Assembly (NCBI GenBank): GCA_942492115.1
Contig: CALODL010000030.1
Span: 1-17,981, forward strand
Length of the DNA: 17,981 nt
Direction of reading: 5' to 3'
DNA from: CALODL01 sp942492115
GTDB taxonomy: Bacteria > Planctomycetota > Phycisphaerae > UBA1845 > CAIVHJ01
Shown piece after piece: positions 8,982-15,675 of the stretch. The notes under the pieces were generated by a model. That model was not told the origin of the DNA. It worked only from the letters and a program-made list of their open reading frames with translations, and searched no databases. Position 1 is the first letter of the stretch. Each line of letters begins with the position of its first letter. The position numbers and the translations under genes were made by a program.

Positions 8982-9533
8982 ATGCACCGACGCCCTCTGC
9001 TCGATCTGCTTGCGACTTATCAACCCCTGGATGACCTCGAGGCAGCCAGCCATACGCGCATCGTGAACTTCGTGCAGCGCCATACGGATTGCTTCGAGCG
9101 CTCGTGCGCGCCCGGGCATGTCACGGCCTCGGCGTGGTTGCTTCATCCTCACCAACCCCTGGTCCTGCTCACCCACCATCGCAAACTACGCCGATGGTTG
9201 CAGCCGGGTGGCCATGCCGATGGCGACACTGATGTCGTGGCGGTCGCTCTTCGGGAAGCTCGCGAGGAATCCGGAATCGACGATATCCAACCCATCCACG
9301 CGACGATCTTCGATGTGGATGTCCACACCATTCCCGCCCGTGCCGACGAACCGGCTCATGATCACTTCGATGTGCGTTTTCTGTTGCGTGTCACCAGCGA
9401 TCCGGCTTTCGCAGTCAGCGCGGAGTCTCTGGATCTCGGTTGGTTCACCGCCACGCAGCTTCTCGAACTCGAGACTGACGCATCCGTTCTGCGTATGCGC
9501 TCCAAGTGGTTGGCCCTGGATTCCCGTTCATGA
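8982..9533 (+). CDS. Nudix hydrolase
   Basis: This is 183 aa and complete. The Nudix family hydrolyses nucleoside diphosphates linked to another group, using metal bound by the Nudix box. Here the box runs from Gly77 to Ile99 and reads G-x5-T-x7-REAREESGI: Arg91, Glu92, Glu95, Glu96 and Gly98 are kept, but the first conserved Glu is Thr83. The motif WLQPGGHADGDTD just before it is typical of a subfamily that uses GGHxDGDxD. The substrate cannot be named; housecleaning of oxidised nucleotides or cofactor hydrolysis are options. The start MHRRPLLDLLATYQP fits the usual start of such proteins, although the ribosome binding site is weak. It is convergent with the polymerase cassette, and 86 bases without a clear terminator separate them. 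Confidence 0.88.
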   Translation: MHRRPLLDLLATYQPLDDLEAASHTRIVNFVQRHTDCFERSCAPGHVTASAWLLHPHQPLVLLTHHRKLRRWLQPGGHADGDTDVVAVALREAREESGIDDIQPIHATIFDVDVHTIPARADEPAHDHFDVRFLLRVTSDPAFAVSAESLDLGWFTATQLLELETDASVLRMRSKWLALDSRS

Positions 9534-9619
9534 CCCATGCGCACGTGTGTGTGCTGCACGCCTGCACCATGCGCGCTGTCGGCACTTGTTCTCGACTCTA
9601 TCGTTGCACACCCCACATC

Positions 9620-10210
9620 CTACCCGGGCCTCCGCTTCGGCTGCAGCACCTGCTCGACACACAGGGTAAAGCCGCGGCCGTTTTCGAATGGCTCGACCAC
9701 CCCCTCGGCAGCCAGGATGGGATGACCAACCAGTAGATGACCGCAACGCTGGTAGACGCCGGGAAACAGGATGGTCTCGATGAACCCCGTGTAGTCGCCG
9801 AGGGTGACGAATTTCATGAGGTCGCCTCCGGTCGTCGCATTGGTGCGATCGGCAACCATCAGGCCGCAGACGGAGACCCGGTTGCCGAGATGCTCTCCCA
9901 GGCGCTCGACAGGCACGTATTTCGACCACTCGATGGTGCCGCCGAGATGATCGAGCGGATGAATGCTCACCGGAAAACCGAGCACATCCATCTCACGCTG
10001 AGCGATTCCCTGTTTGTCCGGCAATGACAGCTCGATGGGCGGCGCCGCACCGTCGGGCCCAATCGGATCGAACATCATGCTGTCTCGGCAACACTTCAAC
10101 AACGCTTGTAACTCCCAGAACAACGCCGGGCGTGACAAACCGAAACCGTCGAGCGCACCGGCGTCGAGCAGCAGTCGGGCATCGGCCAGCCCCCGGCCGG
10201 CAGCGTACAC
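9620..10210 (-). CDS. dnaE2: C-terminal part of error-prone DNA polymerase DnaE2, displaced by a frameshift
   Basis: This frame carries the missing end of the polymerase: LADARLLLDAGALDGFG is the conserved helix-hairpin-helix-type segment expected right after SLTDFC in the upstream frame. It then runs through LGFPVSIHPLDHL into an OB-fold region (VSVCGLMVADRTNATTGGDLMKFVTLGDYTGFIETILFPGVYQRCGHLL) and ends in a TAG at 9622-9620. The Met at 10210 is internal to the original gene and is not a real start. Continuous with the upstream part after removal of one G in the G5 run (plus strand C5 at 10190-10194), the protein would be 1037 aa, the normal DnaE2 size. Translation as a separate protein is unlikely. 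Confidence 0.85.
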   Translation of the reverse strand: MYAAGRGLADARLLLDAGALDGFGLSRPALFWELQALLKCCRDSMMFDPIGPDGAAPPIELSLPDKQGIAQREMDVLGFPVSIHPLDHLGGTIEWSKYVPVERLGEHLGNRVSVCGLMVADRTNATTGGDLMKFVTLGDYTGFIETILFPGVYQRCGHLLVGHPILAAEGVVEPFENGRGFTLCVEQVLQPKRRPG

Positions 10211-12734
10211 AGAAATCAGTCAGCGAGGTGAAGCGGCCACGCCCCCGTTCTGCCAGGTGACGTTCGATCAACACGCGTGACAAACCATTGATGTGGGCCA
10301 CGGGCAGTCGAATCGCCCAATGCCCATCATGGCGCTCGACTGCAAAGCGTACCCGGCTGCGGTTGACACACGGCGCTCGAAACTCGGCCCCCAGGCGATG
10401 GGCTTCGAAAACATAGAGGATCTGTGGCATCGTTGGAGAATGGGCATAGAAACCGCGATAGTTCGACAGAATGGCCGCAATGTAATGCGCCGGCCACCGA
10501 TGCTTGATCCACGCCCCCTGGAAGGCCTCGACAGCGTACTCGGCGGAATGCGCTTTGTTGAACATGAATCCGGAGAAGCCTTCGAGCAGGGTCCACACCT
10601 CGTCGATCTCCGGCGGAGTACGCCCCTTTGCGCGCGCATGCTCTTCGAACTCCGCACGCATCGATGCGACCCCTGTAACATCGTGTTTGTTGAGCGCCCG
10701 CCGCAGGACGTCGGCACGCCCGATGTTCATGCCTGCAAACTCCACTGCCACCTGCAGAATGTGTTCTTCGAAGACCATCAGCCCGTAAGTCGAATGCAAC
10801 ACATCGCGAATCGACGGATGGACCATACCAGGGGGTTCCAGCCCCTGATGCCGCCGGGCGAATGCTTCCTTCTTGCCCTGGTTGGCGGCACCTGGGCGGA
10901 TGATGGCCACAATCGTCGTCAGGCAATCGATATCGCGACACGCGCACTGCACGAGCAGGCTGGTCATGGCCGGAGATTCGATGTGATGCACCCCACGCGC
11001 CTGGCCTCCGGCAATCATGTCCCAGGTCACGGCGTCTGAATAATCGATATCATGATCGAGGTCGACGACCTGCCCGGTGGTTCGTTCGATCTCACCGACG
11101 GCATCACGCAGCACCGACAATCCGGCTTGACCGAGCAGATCGACTTTGACGAAGCCAAGATCTTCGACCGCATCCATGTCGTACTGCGCCACCACCGGCC
11201 CCTTGGCCGACCGTTGCAACGGAATCAGCGTATCGAGCGGCTCCGGCGAAACCACCAGGCCGCACGGATGCATGGACCAGTGGCGCGGCAGCCCCTGCAA
11301 CGCCCCGGCCCACGCAACGATCGTGCGATAGGGTTCCTCGTCAACCGGCAGATGCCGGGCCTCGGGCGACCGTGCGATCGAGCGAGGCAGGTTCGAGGCG
11401 GTCATGTACGACAGCAGCCGCGTCGCCTGATGCACTTCGCTGGGCGCCAGACCGAACACCTTGCCCAGTTCGGCAACCGCCCCACGTGCCCGATAGGTAT
11501 TGGCCGCCCCGATCATGGCCACGCGATCGTGCCCATAACGTTCATAGACCCACTCGATGACCTGATCACGCTGATCCCATGGCAAATCGAGATCGATATC
11601 CGCCATTTTGCTGAAGCGGGCCCGTTCGGGATTGACGAACCGATCGAACGGCAGATCAAAGCGAAACGGACAGGCGTGACTGACGCCCAGAACGTAGCAC
11701 ACCAGTGAATCGGCCGCCGAACCACGGGCCAGCGTCGCAATACCTTCACGGTTGCAGTATTGCACGATCTCGTGAAACACCAGGAAATATTCCGCGTAGT
11801 GCACCTGCTCGATGATATTCAGCTCACGGCGCAAACGACATAGCGCTTCATCGAGTGTCGCACGCTTTCCCCCGATCCCCCGCAATGGTGGCTCGTCGAC
11901 ATAGCGCCACCGGCAACCGGCCTCGGCCAGTTCGGCCAGATGGGCTATGGCTGGGCGGCCATCGGACGACGAGAACGCCGGAAAACGATTGCGTGTCAGG
12001 TCGAAGTCCAACGCGCATTGTTCGGCGATGTCCAGCGTTGCGGCCAGTGCATCTGGCCGACGACGAAAAAGATGGGCCATTTCCACCGGACTGCGAAAAT
12101 GCCAGGTGCCCGTGCCCTTCTCGGCGTGTGGCTCGTCGAGCAGCGTCAATGTGCCGATCGACTGCAGCGCCTTGAGCAGTGGCATCTGTTCACGGCGCAG
12201 ACAGCGTGCCGCACAGCTGGCGACCACCGGCACACCCAGTTCATCGGCCACATGGGCCCGTCGGCGGACGGCATGAATGTCGCCAGCGCCGTGCGGACAG
12301 AGTTCGACATACAGCCGGTCACCGAACACCGCCTGCAGATGTACGCCATCCCGACGCAGCCACGCTTCACGCCCGGCGTGGCCAATCATGCAAATCAGGT
12401 CACTCGCATGCTCGGCGATATCGGCGTACGTCACCAGCCGGTCACGCAGATGGCGCAGAGAGGCCAAGCGACACAATTGTCCATAGCCCACCTGGCCTCG
12501 GGCGAGCACGGTCACATCCACTGTCTCCGCCGGGCGCAGTTCCATGCCGAGAATGGGTGTGACCTGCGCCTGGTGGCACAGTTTGAAAAACTCAACGGCA
12601 GCAAACAGGCTCTCGAAGTCGGTCAACGCCACCGCCGGCATCCCGTAGGCCACCGCCTGCTCGACGAGCTGCCGGGGCATGATCAGCGACGATCCGAAGG
12701 AATAGGCCGAACGGTTATGCAGCGACACATACAC
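9993..12734 (-). CDS. dnaE2: Error-prone DNA polymerase III alpha-like, DnaE2 type (frameshifted near 10190; N-terminal 847 codons intact)
   Basis: DnaE2 (ImuC) is the C-family polymerase of SOS translesion synthesis and normally works with a Y-family partner. Order: N-terminal PHP-like domain (LHNRSAYSF at 5-13, about 1-270), polymerase palm with metal-binding Asp379 and Asp381 (ADIDLDLP) and Asp532 (VKVDLLG), fingers (FNKAHSAEYAVEAFQGAWIKHRWPAHY), then the start of the helix-hairpin-helix region, where the frame is lost. After C5 at 10190-10194 the frame yields about 60 unrelated residues and stops at 9993. I chose GTG at 12734: it gives MYVSLHNRSAYSF, aligning with the usual MYAELHCHSNFSF, and has GGGGAAG six bases upstream. 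A TTG at 12749 is the alternative. The PHP metal site looks lost (LHNRS for LHxHS; ASCAARC where NDVHY is usual). It is third in the cassette, 30 bases after dinB. The frameshift is either a sequence error or real decay. Confidence 0.88.
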   Translation of the reverse strand: MYVSLHNRSAYSFGSSLIMPRQLVEQAVAYGMPAVALTDFESLFAAVEFFKLCHQAQVTPILGMELRPAETVDVTVLARGQVGYGQLCRLASLRHLRDRLVTYADIAEHASDLICMIGHAGREAWLRRDGVHLQAVFGDRLYVELCPHGAGDIHAVRRRAHVADELGVPVVASCAARCLRREQMPLLKALQSIGTLTLLDEPHAEKGTGTWHFRSPVEMAHLFRRRPDALAATLDIAEQCALDFDLTRNRFPAFSSSDGRPAIAHLAELAEAGCRWRYVDEPPLRGIGGKRATLDEALCRLRRELNIIEQVHYAEYFLVFHEIVQYCNREGIATLARGSAADSLVCYVLGVSHACPFRFDLPFDRFVNPERARFSKMADIDLDLPWDQRDQVIEWVYERYGHDRVAMIGAANTYRARGAVAELGKVFGLAPSEVHQATRLLSYMTASNLPRSIARSPEARHLPVDEEPYRTIVAWAGALQGLPRHWSMHPCGLVVSPEPLDTLIPLQRSAKGPVVAQYDMDAVEDLGFVKVDLLGQAGLSVLRDAVGEIERTTGQVVDLDHDIDYSDAVTWDMIAGGQARGVHHIESPAMTSLLVQCACRDIDCLTTIVAIIRPGAANQGKKEAFARRHQGLEPPGMVHPSIRDVLHSTYGLMVFEEHILQVAVEFAGMNIGRADVLRRALNKHDVTGVASMRAEFEEHARAKGRTPPEIDEVWTLLEGFSGFMFNKAHSAEYAVEAFQGAWIKHRWPAHYIAAILSNYRGFYAHSPTMPQILYVFEAHRLGAEFRAPCVNRSRVRFAVERHDGHWAIRLPVAHINGLSRVLIERHLAERGRGRFTSLTDFCVRCRPGAGRCPTAARRRCARRFRFVTPGVVLGVTSVVEVLPRQHDVRSDWARRCGAAHRAVIAGQTGNRSA

Positions 12735-12755
12735 GCACAACTTCCCCAAACTGCC

Positions 12756-12830
12756 AAAAAGGGGTCAGGAGCCTTTTGTGCGGAACGCTCTGCGGGCCAC
12801 TTCGTGGAAAAAGGCTCCTGACCCCTTTTT
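12756..12830. repeat. 75-bp inverted-repeat element (REP-like) overlapping the end of dinB; possible attenuator
   Basis: The left arm at 12756-12777 (AAAAAGGGGTCAGGAGCC then TTTT) is a perfect 22-base inverted copy of the right arm ending at 12830. Each arm also has AAAAGG...CCTTTT ends, so it can fold on itself. The centre of about 30 bases holds CCACTTCGTGG, a small hairpin. On the minus-strand mRNA the long stem is followed by five T, so it looks like an intrinsic terminator between dinB and dnaE2. The dinB stop codon (12767-12765) lies inside the left arm. The shape recalls REP elements mobilised by RAYT transposases; from memory similar GGGGTCAGGAGCC repeats occur scattered in other genomes, but that was not checked. 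Confidence 0.75.
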
Positions 12831-13988
12831 GTGCTGGCCCCAATCGTGCGAGCGCATCAGCGCCCGTCCACCGAACTTCTCGCGAATGGTGTGCGTGACG
12901 GTGGCGATGTCGTGATTGCGTTGCTTGTGGCCGTACAGATCCATTTGCCGAAAACCGCGGTAGATGTTCGACAGTTTGATCTGAACCATGCGCAAGCGGA
13001 CTCGGCGGGTCCACAGGCGGTCGAGCAACCGCGTCGCCAGAGGATAAACATCCGTCTCGATATCACTCGGCTCGGCCAGACTCAACTGCCCCTGGCATTC
13101 GGCCATGTCGGTGTAGCGCAACTTGACCGACAGTGTGCGGATCTGCACACCGTCGGCCCGCACGCGAATGACGGCCCGATCGACCAGGCGGCGCAAAGTG
13201 GCATCGATGAACACCCTGTCGGTGGTGTCACTGTGGAAGGTCTCCTGGTGACCGTATGACCTGGCGGCCGCGCCCTCGGTCACCACCGGACGGTCGTCGA
13301 TATTGTTGGCATAATCGCGCAACTGGACGGCCTGATGACCCCACAGTTCACGCAGATACCCCAACGGCAGCGCCGCAACCTGAGCGATCCGTGCGATACC
13401 AGCGGACTGGAACAACTGCGCTCCCACCTGGCCAACACCAGGCAGCCACCTGGGTGGAAGCGGATGCAGAAACGACAATTCGCGCTCCCGCCGAGGTGGA
13501 ATGACCGTCAGACCATTCGGCTTATGCAATTTGCTGGCGATCTGACTCAGCAGCTTGTTCCGCGCAACCCCCAACGAGATGGTAACCTTGAGCCAGTCGG
13601 CTACATGAGACCGCAGGCGCGCGGCGACATCCGACGGTTCACGCCGCAAGCGCACCAGACCACTGAGGTCGGCATAGCCCTCGTCGATACCCTGGCGTTC
13701 GACCAGTGGGGTGAGTTCCTCGGTCATCCCAAAGATGTGGTTGGAAAATTGCTCATATAACTCGAAGTGCGGTGGCACGATGACCAATTGAGCACACAAC
13801 CGTCGCGCCCGGGCGATGGGCATTGGGGTGTAGATGCCGAATTGGCGGGCTTCGTAGCTGGCCGACGCCACGATCCCGCGATGCTCCCCTCCCACGACAA
13901 TCGGCCGCCGGCGCAAATGGCGATCGGCCGCTTGTTCGACCGAGGCGAAAAACGCATCGGCATCGAGATGGAGAATCGCTCGTTCCAT
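12765..13988 (-). CDS. dinB: Y-family DNA polymerase, DinB (Pol IV) type
   Basis: This is 407 aa. It is a translesion polymerase that copies damaged templates with low fidelity. The catalytic residues are intact: Asp9 in HLDADAFFASVEQ, Asp102 and Glu103 in GIDEGYADLSGL; SASYEARQFGI (43-52) is the conserved nucleotide-contact segment. The thumb HhH region (LPGVGQVGAQLF) and little finger (ARSYGHQETF, about 245-375) are present. This separates it from ImuB, which lacks the catalytic acids. The start ATG at 13988 directly follows the TAA of the S24-like gene (zero gap), with GAGG just before it, so translation is probably coupled. The last 24 residues (HKKGSGAFFH...RTKGS) are encoded by the 75-bp inverted repeat, which also supplies the stop. 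The core ends near SHDWGQ, so the original C terminus was probably replaced, including any beta-clamp motif; I see no clamp motif. Confidence 0.92.
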   Translation of the reverse strand: MERAILHLDADAFFASVEQAADRHLRRRPIVVGGEHRGIVASASYEARQFGIYTPMPIARARRLCAQLVIVPPHFELYEQFSNHIFGMTEELTPLVERQGIDEGYADLSGLVRLRREPSDVAARLRSHVADWLKVTISLGVARNKLLSQIASKLHKPNGLTVIPPRRERELSFLHPLPPRWLPGVGQVGAQLFQSAGIARIAQVAALPLGYLRELWGHQAVQLRDYANNIDDRPVVTEGAAARSYGHQETFHSDTTDRVFIDATLRRLVDRAVIRVRADGVQIRTLSVKLRYTDMAECQGQLSLAEPSDIETDVYPLATRLLDRLWTRRVRLRMVQIKLSNIYRGFRQMDLYGHKQRNHDIATVTHTIREKFGGRALMRSHDWGQHKKGSGAFFHEVARRAFRTKGS

Positions 13989-14321
13989 TTACCTCAACCG
14001 ATGCACGACAGTATGAACCACGCCCTGGACGACGAGCTCGGACAGCGGAATGGAATCGCTGCTCGCGGGATTCTCGGCAATCAACAACGGCCGGCCCTCG
14101 TGCACGACGTAGCGGCGAATCTCGGTTTCACCATCGACCAGCGCCACGACAATCTGACCGGGATGCACCTCGGGAGTAAAGTCGCCAATGACGATATCGC
14201 CATCGAAAATGTCCGCCCCAACCATCGTCTGGCCCCGAACCTTGAGTGCAAAGCTGCGCGTGGTCGCACGCAGAACAAGTGCAGGATCAAGATGCGTGCA
14301 GGTGTGGTCGGACATGGGCAT
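13989..14321 (-). CDS. UmuD'-like S24 (LexA/UmuD) domain protein lacking the catalytic Ser-Lys pair
   Basis: This is 110 aa. It matches the C-terminal domain of LexA/UmuD: FALKVRGQTMVGADIFDGDIVIGD (24-47), GQIVVALVDGETEIRRYVVHEGRPLLIAENP (55-85). The catalytic Ser of this family aligns with Thr32 and the catalytic Lys with Arg69. Their spacing of 37 residues equals that of LexA (119/156) and UmuD (60/97). There is no N-terminal HTH and no cleavage segment: the protein begins about where processed UmuD' begins. It is therefore probably not a self-cleaving repressor but a polymerase accessory subunit of UmuD' type, made mature. It is first in an operon with dinB (zero gap) and dnaE2. The start is ATG 14321 or ATG 14315; neither has a clear ribosome binding site. 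Residual Thr-based activity cannot be excluded. Confidence 0.85.
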   Translation of the reverse strand: MPMSDHTCTHLDPALVLRATTRSFALKVRGQTMVGADIFDGDIVIGDFTPEVHPGQIVVALVDGETEIRRYVVHEGRPLLIAENPASSDSIPLSELVVQGVVHTVVHRLR

Positions 14322-14355
14322 CAGGAGTCGGGAGCCAGAAATCAGAAGTCGGGAG
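14320..14355. repeat. Two 15-base direct repeats in the leader of the mutagenesis cassette
   Basis: ATCAG(G/A)AGTCGGGAG occurs at 14320-14334 and 14341-14355, one mismatch apart and 21 bases between starts, i.e. two DNA turns. The first copy touches the ATG of the S24-like gene. A second short repeat, TTGCTGA, follows at 14358-14364 and 14366-14372. Function is unknown; it could be a regulator site, an mRNA element, or low-complexity repeat. Confidence 0.5.
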
Positions 14356-14413
14356 ACTTGCTGATTTGCTGACGGTTGATGTTCGGTCGCCTCGGTTCTC
14401 GAATCGCCCGCGC

Positions 14414-14442
14414 AATATACCCTAACACAAACCTAACTTCAA
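14414..14442 (-). promoter_or_regulatory. Sigma70-type promoter of the umuD'-like/dinB/dnaE2 cassette with GTTA-N7-GTTA operator candidate
   Basis: On the minus strand TTGAAG (14442-14437) is followed by exactly 17 bases and TATATT (14419-14414). Transcription would start near 14407 and give a leader of about 86 bases. Between the boxes GTTAGG occurs twice, at 14437-14432 and 14426-14421, an 11-base period, i.e. GTTA-N7-GTTA. A protein bound there would block the promoter. The layout equals the direct-repeat LexA box GTTC-N7-GTTC of Alphaproteobacteria with one base changed per half; that it is a LexA site here is an inference. Confidence 0.55.
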
Positions 14443-14466
14443 TTGTTGTCCTTCTCGATTTAGAAT
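14438..14466 (+). promoter_or_regulatory. Weak divergent promoter candidate for the DUF72 gene
   Basis: TTCAAT (14438-14443), 17 bases, TAGAAT (14461-14466). The -10 box is good and the -35 box poor. The -35 shares bases with the -35 of the divergent cassette promoter. Transcription would start close to the GGAG ribosome site at 14473, which leaves almost no leader, so this call is doubtful. Confidence 0.25.
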
Positions 14467-14486
14467 GCCAATTGGAGCAAACACTT

Positions 14487-15473
14487 ATGACCGACACACA
14501 GCTGGGATTCGGCTGGGAGGGGCCGCAGATGCCGACGCGGGCGGCCGCGTTGCAACCGCGCCTGCGCGAACTGGCCGCGCAGAATCTCTATATCGGAACT
14601 TCGAGCTGGAAGTACCCTGGCTGGCTCGACCAGATCTATGACCGCCAGCGGTATACGGGCGGACGCGGGTTCCAGAAAAGCAAGTTCGAACGCGAGTGCC
14701 TGCGGGAATATGCCGCGTGTTTTCCAACGGTCGGCGGCGACTTCTCGTTCTATCAGTTTCCGTCCGCTGACATGTGGCAACGCACGTTCGAACAGTTGCC
14801 GGACGATTATCACTTCAGCCTCAAAGTGCCCGAAGATATCACGGTCGAACGCTTCGGCCGACACCCCCGCTATGGCCAACGTGCAGGAATGGCCAACGCC
14901 CACTTCATGGATCCCGCGGTCGTACGCAACGAACTCCTTGGACCGCTCGAACCCTACGAACAGCAGCTCGGCGTGATCATGTTCGAATTCGGCGCGCTGC
15001 ACGGCACACCGACGGCGCAAACCGCGGAGTTCGCCCGGCGGCTGGACGGTCTGCTCGCAGGGCTACCGACCGATCGGTTGAGGTTTGCTGTCGAAGTGCG
15101 CAACCGCAACTTCGTCACGCCAAACAGCCCCTATCTCGCATGCCTGAAAGAACACAACGTAGCCCATTGCTTCAACAGCTGGACCCGCATGCCGGCGGTT
15201 CTCGACCAGCTCGATATTGCCGAAGCGTTCACCGCACGACATGTGGCTGCGCGCTTCCTGCTCAAACCGGGACGGGCATACCAGCAAGCCGTAGACCTGT
15301 TCTCCCCCTATGAACGGGTCCAGGAGCCATACCCTGAAGGCCGAGCGGGCTTCAAGCGGCTCATCGAACACTGTCGCAGCGAGGCCCAAGCGCTATTCGC
15401 GTTCGTCAACAATCGTTTCGAGGGTAGCGCCATCGAAACCATCGAAGGAATCCTCGACGAGGTCGGCGCCTGA
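14487..15473 (+). CDS. DUF72 family protein (YecE-like)
   Basis: This is 328 aa. The family has a TIM-barrel-like fold, and its biochemical role is not established. Family features: YIGTSSWKYPGWLDQIY near residue 35, FPTVGGDFSFYQFPS, YHFSLKVPEDITVERF, LGVIMFEFG, LRFAVEVRNRNF, and a C-terminal LFAFVNNRFEGSA that resembles the family's usual YxxxNNHxxGxA segment, with Arg-Phe-Glu in place of the usual residues. I use ATG 14487 because it has GGAG nine bases upstream and the protein then starts MTDTQLGFGWEG; the same frame is open 37 codons further upstream, across the promoter region. It is transcribed divergently from the mutagenesis cassette and shares its control region, so a link to DNA damage is possible but unproven. 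Confidence 0.88.
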   Translation: MTDTQLGFGWEGPQMPTRAAALQPRLRELAAQNLYIGTSSWKYPGWLDQIYDRQRYTGGRGFQKSKFERECLREYAACFPTVGGDFSFYQFPSADMWQRTFEQLPDDYHFSLKVPEDITVERFGRHPRYGQRAGMANAHFMDPAVVRNELLGPLEPYEQQLGVIMFEFGALHGTPTAQTAEFARRLDGLLAGLPTDRLRFAVEVRNRNFVTPNSPYLACLKEHNVAHCFNSWTRMPAVLDQLDIAEAFTARHVAARFLLKPGRAYQQAVDLFSPYERVQEPYPEGRAGFKRLIEHCRSEAQALFAFVNNRFEGSAIETIEGILDEVGA

Positions 15474-15509
15474 CAGCCCAGCAGGTCCGATCATGCGAAC
15501 TCGCCCCCA

Positions 15510-15534
15510 ATTTCAGCGGCCGTAAGCTGGAAAT
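15510..15534 (+). terminator. Weak terminator-like hairpin after the DUF72 gene
   Basis: ATTTCAGC (15510-15517) pairs with GCTGGAAAT (15526-15534) with one bulged G. The following bases (GTTTATT) are only partly T-rich. Confidence 0.35.
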
Positions 15535-15675
15535 GTTTATTGGACGCGCACGCCAATCGTAGATTGCACAGGACAAACCACCCAAACAGACGAGATGAAA
15601 AATGATCCGGCACGCGCCGACCGTGTCGAACGAATGTTCCGAGACCACTTAGAACCAATGAGTGAATGCCACCCC

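Noticed and set aside
12747..12749. TTG as start of dnaE2
   Set aside because: It would add five residues not seen in the family; GTG at 12734 gives the usual MYxxLHxxSxxSF start and has GGGGAAG at a good distance.
11940..12821. 293-codon plus-strand ORF opposite dnaE2
   Set aside because: Shadow of dnaE2, which has intact polymerase motifs on the other strand; low-complexity His/Gln/Arg-rich translation.
14381..14398. GTTC-N10-GTTC as an alphaproteobacterial-type LexA box
   Set aside because: The spacing is 14 rather than 11 bases, so it does not fit; the GTTA-N7-GTTA pair in the promoter spacer fits better.
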